From an uncultured Victivallis sp. (lineage in GTDB: Bacteria; Verrucomicrobiota; Lentisphaeria; Victivallales; Victivallaceae), in contig CALXOA010000078.1 of assembly GCA_944389895.1 (NCBI GenBank), positions 19,785 to 83,784 of the forward strand: DNA of 64,000 nt. The letters run 5' to 3'. This document shows, piece after piece, positions 9,253 through 17,396 of this stretch. Within the stretch, counting starts at the first letter, position 1, and the number at the start of each line of letters is the position of its first letter. The notes under the pieces were generated by a model. It was not told where the DNA came from, made no database searches, and saw only the letters and a list, made by a program, of their open reading frames with translations. The position numbers and the translations under genes are program-made.

Positions 9253-10125
9253 ATGTCGCTTGTTTCACTTCGGGAATTGTTGGTGGAGGCGCGTCGTGCC
9301 CGCTATGCCGTGCCGATGTTTGATGTTTCCAATGCCGCGATGATGCGTGCCGCGGTGGAAGTGGCCGAAGAGGAAAACTCCCCGGTCATTCTCGCGGGAA
9401 TTGAACCGGATCTCGAAGGTTCCATGATCGAATACTGGAGTTCAGCCGCCCGGCTCGCGGCTTTCCGGGCGAAGGTTCCCGTTGCGGTGATGCTCGATCA
9501 CGCGGCGACGCCGGAACTCTGCCGCCGTGCCGCGGATGCCGGTTTTTCCGGCGTGATGATCGATGCTTCCAGCGAGCCTTTTGAACGCAACGTCGAATTG
9601 ACGCGGCTCGTTGCAACGGAGATGCACCGCCGCGGCGTCAGTGTCGAGGCCGAACTCGGACACGTCGGAGACGGCAGCGCAGGCGCAGGAGAAGCAGTCC
9701 TGACCGGTTCGGAAGGTACGCACAGTGTCTACACCGATCCCGCTTCGGTTGCGGAGTTCGTCGCCCGCTCGCAATGTGATGCGCTGGCGGTTTCGATCGG
9801 AACGGCCCACGGCGTCTATGCAACCGCGCCTCAATTGAAGATCGACCTGCTGGCCGAGATCAATGCGATCTCTCCGGTGCCGCTGGTGCTGCACGGGGGT
9901 TCGGGAACGCCCGAGGAGCAGTTGCGTGCTGCAATTGCCAACGGCATTGCCAAGATCAACATCTGCTCCGAGGTGATGTACGCGTGGCATAAAACGCTGC
10001 TGGACGAACTCTCCTCCGCACCAAATCTCTCATACTGGGATGTAACCGCCTGCATGAAACCGGAGCGGGCAATCCGCGAGGTGATGCGTGCGAAAATCCG
10101 GTTGTTCGGCAGCAACCGCGCCTGA
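9253..10125 (+). CDS. Class II ketose-bisphosphate aldolase family protein
   Basis: Zinc-dependent aldolase, about 290 aa. The ATG at 9253 has AAAGGGGGG ten bases upstream; a reading 19 codons longer is less likely. Family motifs are VAVMLDHA (catalytic Asp and zinc His), VEAELGHVGD (Glu), IGTAHGVY (zinc His) and LVLHGGSGTP (zinc His with phosphate loop), then KINICSE. It resembles the FbaA/GatY/KbaY group, which splits ketose mono- or bisphosphates to DHAP plus an aldehyde. Substrate is uncertain; the flanking isomerase and kinase suggest a ketose 1-phosphate or bisphosphate. Confidence 0.88.
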   Translation: MSLVSLRELLVEARRARYAVPMFDVSNAAMMRAAVEVAEEENSPVILAGIEPDLEGSMIEYWSSAARLAAFRAKVPVAVMLDHAATPELCRRAADAGFSGVMIDASSEPFERNVELTRLVATEMHRRGVSVEAELGHVGDGSAGAGEAVLTGSEGTHSVYTDPASVAEFVARSQCDALAVSIGTAHGVYATAPQLKIDLLAEINAISPVPLVLHGGSGTPEEQLRAAIANGIAKINICSEVMYAWHKTLLDELSSAPNLSYWDVTACMKPERAIREVMRAKIRLFGSNRA

Positions 10126-10301
10126 CCGCAGTTGTGATTTTCAATTCCGACGGAACGGGTCGCGGTTTAAGAAATTATGCCTTCCCGGCAACGTCGGCAT
10201 CAGCACGGACACGAGTGCGACTCTCCGCCGGCAGTTCCCAGGCCGGCGCTAGATGTCGATCAGGGGATTGTTCAACCGCAAATACGGGAAGGATGTACAT
10301 C

Positions 10302-11729
10302 ATGGATGGAAATCATCTGAAGAAGTATCAGATCTGGTTCATCACCGGCAGCCAGTCCCTGTACGGGGAAGAGACGCTGCGTCGCGTGGAGGAACATTCG
10401 CGGCGGATCGTCGACGCCCTGAACCGTTCCGGAGAAATCGCCCTCGACCTTGTCTGGAAACCCACCGTCAAAACCCAGGCGGAGATCACGGCAACCCTTC
10501 AGGCCGCCAACCTGGATTCCTCCTGTGCCGGAGTGGTCTGCTGGATGCACACCTTCAGTCCTGCCAAAATGTGGATCAACGGGTTGAAATTACTCCAGAA
10601 GCCGATGCTGCATTTGAACACCCAGGCCAACCGCGATATCCCCTGGGCCGCGATCGACATGGATTTCATGAATCTGAACCAGGCTGCCCACGGCGATCGC
10701 GAATTCGGTTACCTCTGCACACGTCTCGGCCTCCGTCGCAAGGTGGTCAACGGCTATTATGATACTCCCCGGGTACGCGCCGCAATCGATGTCTGGGGGC
10801 GCGTCGCCGCCGCCTGGCTGGATTCACAGACGATGAAGGTCGCCCGCATCGGAGACAATATGCGCGAAGTCGCCGTGACCGAAGGCAACAAGGTTGATGC
10901 TCAGATACAGTTCGGTTACGCAGTCGACGGTTACGGGGTTGGTGATGTGTTGAAATTCATCTCGGCGGTCTCCGATCAACAGGTCGGGGAGCTGGTGGAG
11001 GAGTATTTCGATCTTTATACGGTGCCTGAACGATCGGAAGCGACGATGAAATCGATTCGCGCCGCCGCCCGTCAGGAGATCGGCATCCGTGACTTTCTGG
11101 AAACCGGCGGTTACACCGCATTCACCACCACGTTTGAAAATCTGTATGGCTTTGATCAGCTTCCGGGGCTGGCGGCCCAGCGGCTGATGGCCGACGGGTA
11201 CGGTTTCGGAGCAGAGGGAGATTGGAAGACCGCCGCGCTGCTCCGTACCATGAAGTTGATGGCTGCAGGCAGGCGCGGTGGAGTCAGTTTCATGGAGGAT
11301 TATACCTACCACTTCGAGCCGGGACGGGAACGGGTGCTGGGAGCGCACATGCTTGAGGTCTGCCCCTCCATTGCCTCCGGACGGCCAAGCCTTGAAGTGC
11401 ATCCGCTGGGGATCGGCGGCAAGGCGGATCCGGCCCGCCTGGTGTTCTCCACGCCGCCGGGAGAGGCGATCAATGCGACGATGGTGGAGTTCGGTTCGAA
11501 CTTCCGGCTCGTGGTCAATGAGCTGGAAATCGTCGCGCCGGATGCGCCGCTCCCGCAACTTCCGGTCGCAAGGACGGTCTGGATTCCGAAGCCGGATCTC
11601 GCCGAAGGCGCAAGGCGGTGGATTGAAGCCGGCGGTGCGCATCACAGCGTGAATGCCCCGGCGTTGACGACGGAATTTATGGAGGATTACGCCCGCATGG
11701 CCGGCGTCGAGCTTATTTTGATTCGCTGA
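10302..11729 (+). CDS. araA: L-arabinose isomerase
   Basis: Converts L-arabinose to L-ribulose in the cytoplasm. About 475 aa from the ATG at 10302, with AAGGA eight bases upstream; ATG 10293 is the alternative, and reading further upstream adds unrelated residues. The N-terminus WFITGSQSLYGEE is a hallmark of the family. Metal and active-site regions include VSFMEDYTYHFE and GAHMLEVCPS. It follows the aldolase after 176 bp. The partner genes araB and araD are not here but about 48 kb away at 58.8-61.1 kb. Confidence 0.96.
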   Translation: MDGNHLKKYQIWFITGSQSLYGEETLRRVEEHSRRIVDALNRSGEIALDLVWKPTVKTQAEITATLQAANLDSSCAGVVCWMHTFSPAKMWINGLKLLQKPMLHLNTQANRDIPWAAIDMDFMNLNQAAHGDREFGYLCTRLGLRRKVVNGYYDTPRVRAAIDVWGRVAAAWLDSQTMKVARIGDNMREVAVTEGNKVDAQIQFGYAVDGYGVGDVLKFISAVSDQQVGELVEEYFDLYTVPERSEATMKSIRAAARQEIGIRDFLETGGYTAFTTTFENLYGFDQLPGLAAQRLMADGYGFGAEGDWKTAALLRTMKLMAAGRRGGVSFMEDYTYHFEPGRERVLGAHMLEVCPSIASGRPSLEVHPLGIGGKADPARLVFSTPPGEAINATMVEFGSNFRLVVNELEIVAPDAPLPQLPVARTVWIPKPDLAEGARRWIEAGGAHHSVNAPALTTEFMEDYARMAGVELILIR

Positions 11730-11770
11730 ATCAAAAATCACCGCGTCCTCTTTCCGGAATCTCCCCTCCC

Positions 11771-11799
11771 GATCACCCGGCGGGCAACCCGGGATGATC
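11771..11799. terminator. Hairpin between convergent araA and GH51-like gene
   Basis: An imperfect stem, GATCA with TGATC flanking CCGG/CCGG, lies in the 94-bp gap where araA (rightward) meets the hydrolase gene (leftward). No T-run flanks it, so it is only a weak candidate for a two-way terminator. Confidence 0.35.
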
Positions 11800-11823
11800 A
11801 GGAACTTCGCGGCAGGAATCCGG

Positions 11824-13392
11824 TCACGCCTCCGGACGGCACAAAAGCAGAGTGACGCTGCGGGCCGGAAGCCGGATCTCCTTCGTCTCCTGCTCCGTCG
11901 CCTTCCGGTAATGGATGGCGATCGGCTTGTCCACGGCGGTATTGACCTCGGAGACGGAGGGGGCGGTCAGGGTGTAGATGTGCTCCACCGTTCCCCCGGC
12001 GAGGTCGAGTGTGACATCCCGGTCGGTGTCCGGCAGACGGTTGGTCAACATGACGTAACGCCTTTTGTCTCCTTGAACGGCAACCGCGGAGAGAGAGAGC
12101 TTCCCGTCGAACGCGGTTCCTTCTCCCTGCAACTCATGGCCGATCACCCGTCCGCCGAAGGGAATGAGTTTGTAGAATTTGAAGAGTTCGGCAAGTCCGG
12201 TCGCATAAACCTTTCCGCTGTAGGGATCCGGATAGAACATCCCCCAGGGACCGCTTGAGCACGCATGCATGGTCATGGCGGCTATTTCCGGGCGTGCCAG
12301 CATCCGGTTGAACCACTCACTGACGGCCAGACATCCCTGCAACGCATGGGTCTTGTACCATGAATTTTCCCAGCGGCCCGGTTCACCGTCGGGCCAGAGA
12401 CCATGCTCGGAGACAAAGATCCGGATTTCCGGATTGGGACCGGCGGCAATGTCGTCGCGCAGTACATTCAGGTATTCCTCGATGATGGAAATCGGATATC
12501 CGTGATAGTAGGGATGAAATGCGAAATAGTCGATTGGGTCCGCAAGCTCGGCAAGCAGTGCGCGATGCCACTCTTTCCAGTGTTTCGTCTGTGTCTCATG
12601 CCACGGCGCAGTGGCGGCATGCGGAGCGAATTTCGCATCGGGAACCACCGATCGGATCGCAGCCATGACCTCCCGGCAGGTACGAACATAGGCTTCAGGA
12701 GTAAGTTTCTGCGAACTCCAGTCGGTTTCGTTTCCAAGTTCCCAGATGGCAACCCGTACCGGTTCCGGCAATCCCCATTCGATCCGCTTCTTTCCCCATT
12801 CGGTCGAGGCATCTCCGGTCATGAACTCCGCGATTTCACGCGCCTGTTTCACGCACTCTTCGTCGCCGACGCTGACCATGATGTCGAACTGCGCCGCAGG
12901 ATCGACCGCGAGAACGGCGCGGATGGTTTCAACCGGTCCCGTCACCTGAATCCGTTCCGGCGACCACGAGGCTTGTTTGTGCTTGACCCGGGCGTCCAGC
13001 GGCCCGGTGGAGTATTTCCAGTTGTCCTTCAGAATCCAGAGACGGTTCAACGGCAGGGGGACACCGCGGGCAACCCCGGGGAAGTCCGGCAGAATCTCCG
13101 GATATGGTTTGCCGGGCACTGCAGCGGCCATGCTGATCTTATCCTGGTCGGCGAAATCATAGGAGAGCCCGAACATGCTTCCGTCATACGAACGGAGCTG
13201 CCGGTCAGGATACAGCCGCAATCCGGCCGGAAGCTCCTTCGCGGAATGCCCGATGTTCTCCTCAAGATGGATGTTGTCGTATTCGTGTCCGGCTCCGATT
13301 TCCTCTCCGGACCAGAGCGTCGGCATCAAGCCGAGAAGGAATGTAATCCACCATGCGGCCGTTTTCCGTAGAAAAAATTCAGTTCTTGTCAT
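11824..13392 (-). CDS. Secreted clan GH-A glycosidase, GH51-like
   Basis: About 522 aa from the ATG at 13392, overlapping the upstream pseudopilin gene by 14 bp. A signal peptide is evident ([19 protein letters not shown]). The acid/base motif WELGNETDW (Glu222) and the nucleophile motif FVSEHGLWP (Glu329) have the order and spacing of clan GH-A enzymes, and the C-terminal beta domain resembles that of alpha-L-arabinofuranosidases (GH51). GH39 or GH79 are alternatives. Arabinofuranosidase activity would suit the ara genes nearby, but that is inference. Last gene of a four-gene leftward unit headed by lacI. Confidence 0.7.
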   Translation of the reverse strand: MTRTEFFLRKTAAWWITFLLGLMPTLWSGEEIGAGHEYDNIHLEENIGHSAKELPAGLRLYPDRQLRSYDGSMFGLSYDFADQDKISMAAAVPGKPYPEILPDFPGVARGVPLPLNRLWILKDNWKYSTGPLDARVKHKQASWSPERIQVTGPVETIRAVLAVDPAAQFDIMVSVGDEECVKQAREIAEFMTGDASTEWGKKRIEWGLPEPVRVAIWELGNETDWSSQKLTPEAYVRTCREVMAAIRSVVPDAKFAPHAATAPWHETQTKHWKEWHRALLAELADPIDYFAFHPYYHGYPISIIEEYLNVLRDDIAAGPNPEIRIFVSEHGLWPDGEPGRWENSWYKTHALQGCLAVSEWFNRMLARPEIAAMTMHACSSGPWGMFYPDPYSGKVYATGLAELFKFYKLIPFGGRVIGHELQGEGTAFDGKLSLSAVAVQGDKRRYVMLTNRLPDTDRDVTLDLAGGTVEHIYTLTAPSVSEVNTAVDKPIAIHYRKATEQETKEIRLPARSVTLLLCRPEA

Positions 13393-14047
13393 AATACCAG
13401 TCATCCTTGTTCTGAGTCGAATCGGGCCGTTCATTGCGTTTCACGTGGCCGACATGACCGTCTACATAGGCGGTGTTGGCGCCGTTGGCGTGTTTGGCCG
13501 CAATGTTGTTGCTCGTGCCGTTGTACCAGTTCCACAGCGCCCAGTCAGCGGCATCATAGTAGGCGTCGTTGCAGATCGAGTCGATGAGGAAAATCAACCG
13601 CGAAGGACGACGTTTGGCCTGTTTGAACGAAGTGAAGTTGGCCGTCACACCATCCAGCGTATAACCGTACTGAGAGTGGTTCATCGCATAGGATTCATTG
13701 TTTTGCTTGAGGGAACTCGGGCATCTGGCGATGCCGTAACCGAACCACTCCCACAACGAATCCGAAGTGGGGCGCGGCAGAAAGCCGGTCCCGGCAAGCA
13801 CCAGCCAGTGCGGAGTGTTCACCCGGTTGGCCCCATCGTAAATCATGGTCAGTTTATTGCGGGCGAAATTCTCGAAACTCTGCTCATACATGATATGAGC
13901 CGTCATGAGCTGCTTGAGGTTGTTGGTACAGGCTGTGGCTCTTGCCCGCTCACGCGCCTGGTTCAGCGCCGGCAACAGCATGGCTGCGAGAATTGCGATG
14001 ATCGCAATCACGACCAGGAGCTCGATGAGTGTGAATTTGCTTTTCAT
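13379..14047 (-). CDS. Pseudopilin-like protein with H-X9-DG motif
   Basis: About 222 aa, starting at the ATG at 14047, with AAGGAG eight bases upstream. The N-terminus is a classic type IV prepilin/type II secretion methylation motif ([13 protein letters not shown]), cut before Phe by a prepilin peptidase, followed by a 20-residue hydrophobic helix. The C-terminal region carries the H-X9-DG signature (His of [14 protein letters not shown], nine residues, then Asp-Gly). Such proteins are hugely expanded in Lentisphaerae and Planctomycetes; their role is unknown. It sits between a secreted protein and a secreted glycosidase in one overlapping operon. Confidence 0.9.
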   Translation of the reverse strand: MKSKFTLIELLVVIAIIAILAAMLLPALNQARERARATACTNNLKQLMTAHIMYEQSFENFARNKLTMIYDGANRVNTPHWLVLAGTGFLPRPTSDSLWEWFGYGIARCPSSLKQNNESYAMNHSQYGYTLDGVTANFTSFKQAKRRPSRLIFLIDSICNDAYYDAADWALWNWYNGTSNNIAAKHANGANTAYVDGHVGHVKRNERPDSTQNKDDWYYDKN

Positions 14048-14065
14048 AAACAAATCTCCTTCTGT

Positions 14066-14953
14066 TTACTTCAACAAAAACGTATCGTTGACGATGGTCA
14101 GAGAATTTTCCTTGAGAGTATGCCGGATCACCCGGCCGCCGCGCCACCCCTCCGGCAGTTTCCAGACCAGCTGAGAAGCATGCGGAGCGATGTGAACGAT
14201 GGCGAACTCGGTTGCATGTTCCGGAACCGGATTGCTGAAGGGAACCGGATTGCCGGCTTTGTCGAGAAACGTAAATTCAAGTACCCGGCTTCCGGGCGAC
14301 AGCTTGACCCGGGTGGCGGGAAGAACGGCAATATAGGCGATCTTGCCGGTACCGTAGCTCTGAAGCAGGGTGTTGGCGTGATTCCAGCTCTGCCCCCGAT
14401 ACCCGCGCCAGATACCATCTCCGGCAAGATTGAGAGCGCCGAGGGGAAGTTCCCGAACCTCTTCCGACCATTCCCCTTTCTTTCCGACGGTGATGTTCCT
14501 GTATCCGGAGCCGTTCGGATGCAGCGTAAACGTCATGCCCCCGTGGAGTTTGCAGGCGAGCCACGCCCCGCGCGGTACCGGAACGGGAAGAGAGATACCG
14601 CCGTTTTCCGTCGGAACGGTCAGAAGCGGCTGGTAATTTTCCGTGATTTCCGCGACCGGGACACCATCCTGAACACCGGCTTTCGGAGCATTCCAGACGC
14701 CGTCTTTCCGGTGGTTGCCGGGCAGAAGGCCGGGCGAGCAGTGTGCCGGCTCCCCGAATACGCGAATCGCGACGTTCTGCATTCGGAGGAGATCGGCGCT
14801 TTTTCCGGTCTCGGCTCCGCCGATGGCCAGATCGGAGGTGCCTGCGGCTTCATCGCGCAATTTTGCGCCATCGATCGACTCCCAGGGCACCGGCGCGGCA
14901 GACAGCACCGCCCCCAGCAGAAAAGCTGTCGAAATGGAGATGAGCTTATGCAT
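14066..14953 (-). CDS. Secreted protein of unknown function
   Basis: About 295 aa from the ATG at 14953 (AAGGAAGAG upstream), overlapping the lacI stop by 8 bp. A signal peptide is clear (KLISISTAFLLGAVLSAA). The mature part is rich in Gly, Pro and Trp and looks beta-sandwich-like (GGMTFTLHPNGSGYRNITVG, WNHANTLLQSYGTGKIAYIA), as in carbohydrate-binding or galactose-binding-like modules, but I do not recognise a named family and see no catalytic pair. Its place between lacI and the pseudopilin suggests a part in the same polysaccharide programme. Confidence 0.75.
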   Translation of the reverse strand: MHKLISISTAFLLGAVLSAAPVPWESIDGAKLRDEAAGTSDLAIGGAETGKSADLLRMQNVAIRVFGEPAHCSPGLLPGNHRKDGVWNAPKAGVQDGVPVAEITENYQPLLTVPTENGGISLPVPVPRGAWLACKLHGGMTFTLHPNGSGYRNITVGKKGEWSEEVRELPLGALNLAGDGIWRGYRGQSWNHANTLLQSYGTGKIAYIAVLPATRVKLSPGSRVLEFTFLDKAGNPVPFSNPVPEHATEFAIVHIAPHASQLVWKLPEGWRGGRVIRHTLKENSLTIVNDTFLLK

Positions 14954-15974
14954 ATTTCTCTTCCTTTCTGATATCTGAATTTTTTTTCCCGCAGGAAACA
15001 ACGCTTGAACGCGGAATGAGAGAGGTCGGTATTGTCCGGTGCCCGCCGGGATCGGGATGGCCGGCGATTCTCGCGAGCAGGCGTTCAAAGACAATTCGGG
15101 CCAGCATCCTGCGGTCGAGGGAAATCGAACTGAGCTGCACCATTCCGATCCGGCTGAGCAGCGTGTTGTCGATTGCGATCATCGAGAGATCCCGCGGGAC
15201 GCGGATTCCCCGGTCGGCAAATCCCTGCAGCACGAGCATCGCATCATAGTCGGAAGCGACGATGATTGCGTCAAGCTCCTTCCGGGCCGCCGCCACTTCA
15301 TGCCCGCAACTGATCACCGCATCTTCTCCTCCCGCCGTGGGAGAGAGGTAACGAAACTCGCGAAACGGAACCGCGTATTTCCGGCAGCATGCCCGGTAGG
15401 CGTCATACTTGCTCTGCTGGATCGGGTCGTGAACGAAAGCAAGGCGCCGATGTCCGTGCTCGAGCAGGAGGCGGAACGCCTCATCCATGCCCGGCAGATA
15501 ATCGAAGCCGACGCTGTTGTAACCGTTGTCGACATCATCGATCTGAATCAACGGATACTCCGGTGGAATCTTCGCCTGCTCGATCATCCGGCGGGAAACT
15601 CCCCCGATGAAAATGATGCCGTCGACAGGCGTGGAGTAGAGCTGGAAGATGTTTTCGAATGTCCGCGAATCGGTCCAGTCGGACTGCATCAGGATCGTCT
15701 GCAACCCGGCTTGATCCGCCGCCCTCTGGAGTTCCCAGGTGAGATCCGCGAAATAGGGCGAGCGGATATCCTGAATCACAATTCCCACCATCCCGCTCTT
15801 CCCGGAAACCAGACTGCGCGCGGAACGGTTCGGTCGATAGTTCAATTTCGCCGCAGCAAGATAAATCCGTTCCCGCGTCAATGGCGCCGCCTTTGAAAGG
15901 TTGCCGTTCAACACGGCGGAAACCGCCTGATAGGAAACTCCCGCGAGCTTCGCAACATCCTTGATTGTCGCCAT
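14946..15974 (-). CDS. LacI-family transcriptional regulator
   Basis: 342 aa. The N-terminal helix-turn-helix is TIKDVAKLAGVSYQAVSAVL (residues 3-22), followed by the hinge region NYRPNRSARSLVSGKSGMVG and a periplasmic-binding-protein-like effector domain (IVIQDIRSPYFADL, FIGGVSRRMIE, DYDAMLVLQGFADRGIRVP). It heads the leftward unit lacI-secreted protein-pseudopilin-glycosidase, joined by 8-bp and 14-bp overlaps and an 18-bp gap. A perfect palindrome with a central CG, the usual LacI operator form, lies 25 bp upstream of its start, so autoregulation is likely. Confidence 0.95.
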   Translation of the reverse strand: MATIKDVAKLAGVSYQAVSAVLNGNLSKAAPLTRERIYLAAAKLNYRPNRSARSLVSGKSGMVGIVIQDIRSPYFADLTWELQRAADQAGLQTILMQSDWTDSRTFENIFQLYSTPVDGIIFIGGVSRRMIEQAKIPPEYPLIQIDDVDNGYNSVGFDYLPGMDEAFRLLLEHGHRRLAFVHDPIQQSKYDAYRACCRKYAVPFREFRYLSPTAGGEDAVISCGHEVAAARKELDAIIVASDYDAMLVLQGFADRGIRVPRDLSMIAIDNTLLSRIGMVQLSSISLDRRMLARIVFERLLARIAGHPDPGGHRTIPTSLIPRSSVVSCGKKNSDIRKEEKYA

Positions 15975-15998
15975 GATCTGCCGTAACTGTTTTATCTG

Positions 15999-16012
15999 GT
16001 AGAACGTTCTAC
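15999..16012. promoter_or_regulatory. Candidate LacI operator (perfect palindrome)
   Basis: GTAGAACGTTCTAC, a perfect 14-bp palindrome with a central CG, lies between the lacI start codon and an AT-rich promoter-like stretch (TATAATTAT near 16021). Size, symmetry and position fit an operator bound by the adjacent LacI-family protein. Confidence 0.65.
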
Positions 16013-16274
16013 TAACTTCCTATAATTATGATCTATTTTTCCGTAAAAAGCAAGTCTTTTTTTGAAAAAAAACACTTTTTGCCGGTCGTTCCCGTTTTCC
16101 GCGTGAAAAAATCGAATCCTGCAGAAACTGGAGGAGGATCCGGTAATTCAAAACCCGCCCCCCCACCACCGGTGATTTTGTTTCTTTCCACAAGATTGTA
16201 TTCGGCATCTCTTTCCTTCACGAATCCGTTCCGCAACGGAAAACGCCGTGAATCCGCATTTCTGACGGGGGAAA

Positions 16275-16282
16275 GAACGTTC
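16275..16282. promoter_or_regulatory. Second operator core GAACGTTC
   Basis: The same 8-bp palindromic core as in the 15999-16012 operator, here as AAGAACGTTCAG, 55 bp upstream of the -35 box at 16337 and about 270 bp from the first site. It is less symmetric than the first copy, so it may be a weaker, auxiliary site. Confidence 0.45.
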
Positions 16283-16336
16283 AGAAAAAAAGAACACTTT
16301 TTTTCAGGAGAGTTATGATTCTTTCCGTCGTGACAC

Positions 16337-16365
16337 TTGACAACCGTGTTTCATCTCGGTATAAT
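16337..16365 (+). promoter_or_regulatory. Consensus sigma-70 promoter
   Basis: TTGACA at 16337-16342 and TATAAT at 16360-16365 with 17 bp between: a perfect match to the housekeeping consensus. Transcription would begin near 16372, giving a leader of about 195 nt before the pseudopilin/GH5/GH5 unit. Confidence 0.8.
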
Positions 16366-16566
16366 ATTTCCGGCTGACGGAGTTTTTTTTGCGGGCTGTT
16401 GACCTGAGCCGTTCAAAAAAATCATTTTTTTTACGATGGCTCCTTGCAGATGATCCTCTTCTGCATCATAATTTGATACATCATCAAGATCGGAAAGATT
16501 TCGCAGAAAAGCCTGTGATGATCGGGCGGAAACAACATCCGGCAAAGAAAGGAGCGCAAAAAAAAC

Positions 16567-17304
16567 ATGAAAAAACGTGGTTTTACTCTGATTGAGTTGC
16601 TCATCGTGATCGCGATCATCGCCATCCTGGCGGCCATGTTGCTGCCGGCGCTGAACAAGGCCCGCGACAAGGCCCGGGGAATCAGCTGCCTCAGCAATCT
16701 GAAACAACTCGGTGCTGCAAATAACCTCTACAGTGTCGATTACAATGATCATGTGGTGATTCCCGGCTATGCTTCCACCGAGGTACTCTATCCACGGGAC
16801 AATAATATCTGGGATGTGATGCTGAGCCGCTACATGAACTTCACAGGTACTTCCAACAACCAGAGTTTCCGATGCCCGCTGGATCCCAATGATCTTTACT
16901 ACGGAGCTTCCCCTCGTTCCTACTGGATCAACGGATGGTGTCAAGATAACGGTGGGATGAAGGCCACGGAAACCGACAACTGTCGGACCAGCTATGCCCC
17001 GGGAGGGAAAAAACTCTCTTCGATCCGTAACGCTTCGCAACTGATTCTGTTTCTCTGCAAGGCTCTGCCGTCGAACGCCGATGCGGGAAGCCATTTTTCG
17101 CGCGCGGTGCGTTATGCAACCTTCTGGGAACAGCGTCACTGGTACTGCAGTCTGGTCAACGGTATCAGAGGGCAGGTCCAACATGGCGCGCTCGCATCGA
17201 ACTACTGCTTCACCGACGGTCACGCCGGTCTGCTCAGCGTCGGCGAAGAAATCGGCAACGTGAGAGTTCCGGTCGAGCGCCACTGGAAAGTCAACAAATT
17301 CTGA
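16567..17304 (+). CDS. Pseudopilin-like protein, first gene of GH5 unit
   Basis: 245 aa. The N-terminus [17 protein letters not shown] is a prepilin processing and methylation site with Glu5 (after cleavage) intact, then a hydrophobic helix ending [14 protein letters not shown], much like the leftward paralogue at 13379-14047. The C-terminus has a close variant of the H-X9-DG signature (His, ten residues, Asp-Gly, in [15 protein letters not shown]). AAAGGAG precedes the ATG. It lies 92 bp before the first GH5 gene and 195 nt downstream of a consensus promoter. Confidence 0.9.
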   Translation: MKKRGFTLIELLIVIAIIAILAAMLLPALNKARDKARGISCLSNLKQLGAANNLYSVDYNDHVVIPGYASTEVLYPRDNNIWDVMLSRYMNFTGTSNNQSFRCPLDPNDLYYGASPRSYWINGWCQDNGGMKATETDNCRTSYAPGGKKLSSIRNASQLILFLCKALPSNADAGSHFSRAVRYATFWEQRHWYCSLVNGIRGQVQHGALASNYCFTDGHAGLLSVGEEIGNVRVPVERHWKVNKF

Positions 17305-17396
17305 TTTTTCTACGGGGAATATACGTTCACCCCCGGCATGTAACAACAGAAGTCCGGTGGAACTCTGACCGGACAGGAATTAAAAAAGGAGAGACG

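Larger units (their letters stand above)
16013..16566. other. 554-bp divergent regulatory region, no gene
   Basis: AT-rich region between lacI (leftward) and the pseudopilin/GH5 unit (rightward). It holds a second operator core at 16275-16282, a consensus promoter at 16337-16365, and oligo-A/oligo-T tracts around 16055-16080 and 16283-16305 (AAAAACACTTTTT and GAACACTTTTTTT, a loose repeat pair). No convincing coding frame was seen. The pseudopilin leader downstream of the promoter would be about 195 nt. Confidence 0.6.

Noticed and set aside
16028..16318. Short open frames in the lacI divergent region
   Set aside because: They are low-complexity, lack a ribosome binding site and overlap on both strands, as expected by chance in an AT-rich control region.
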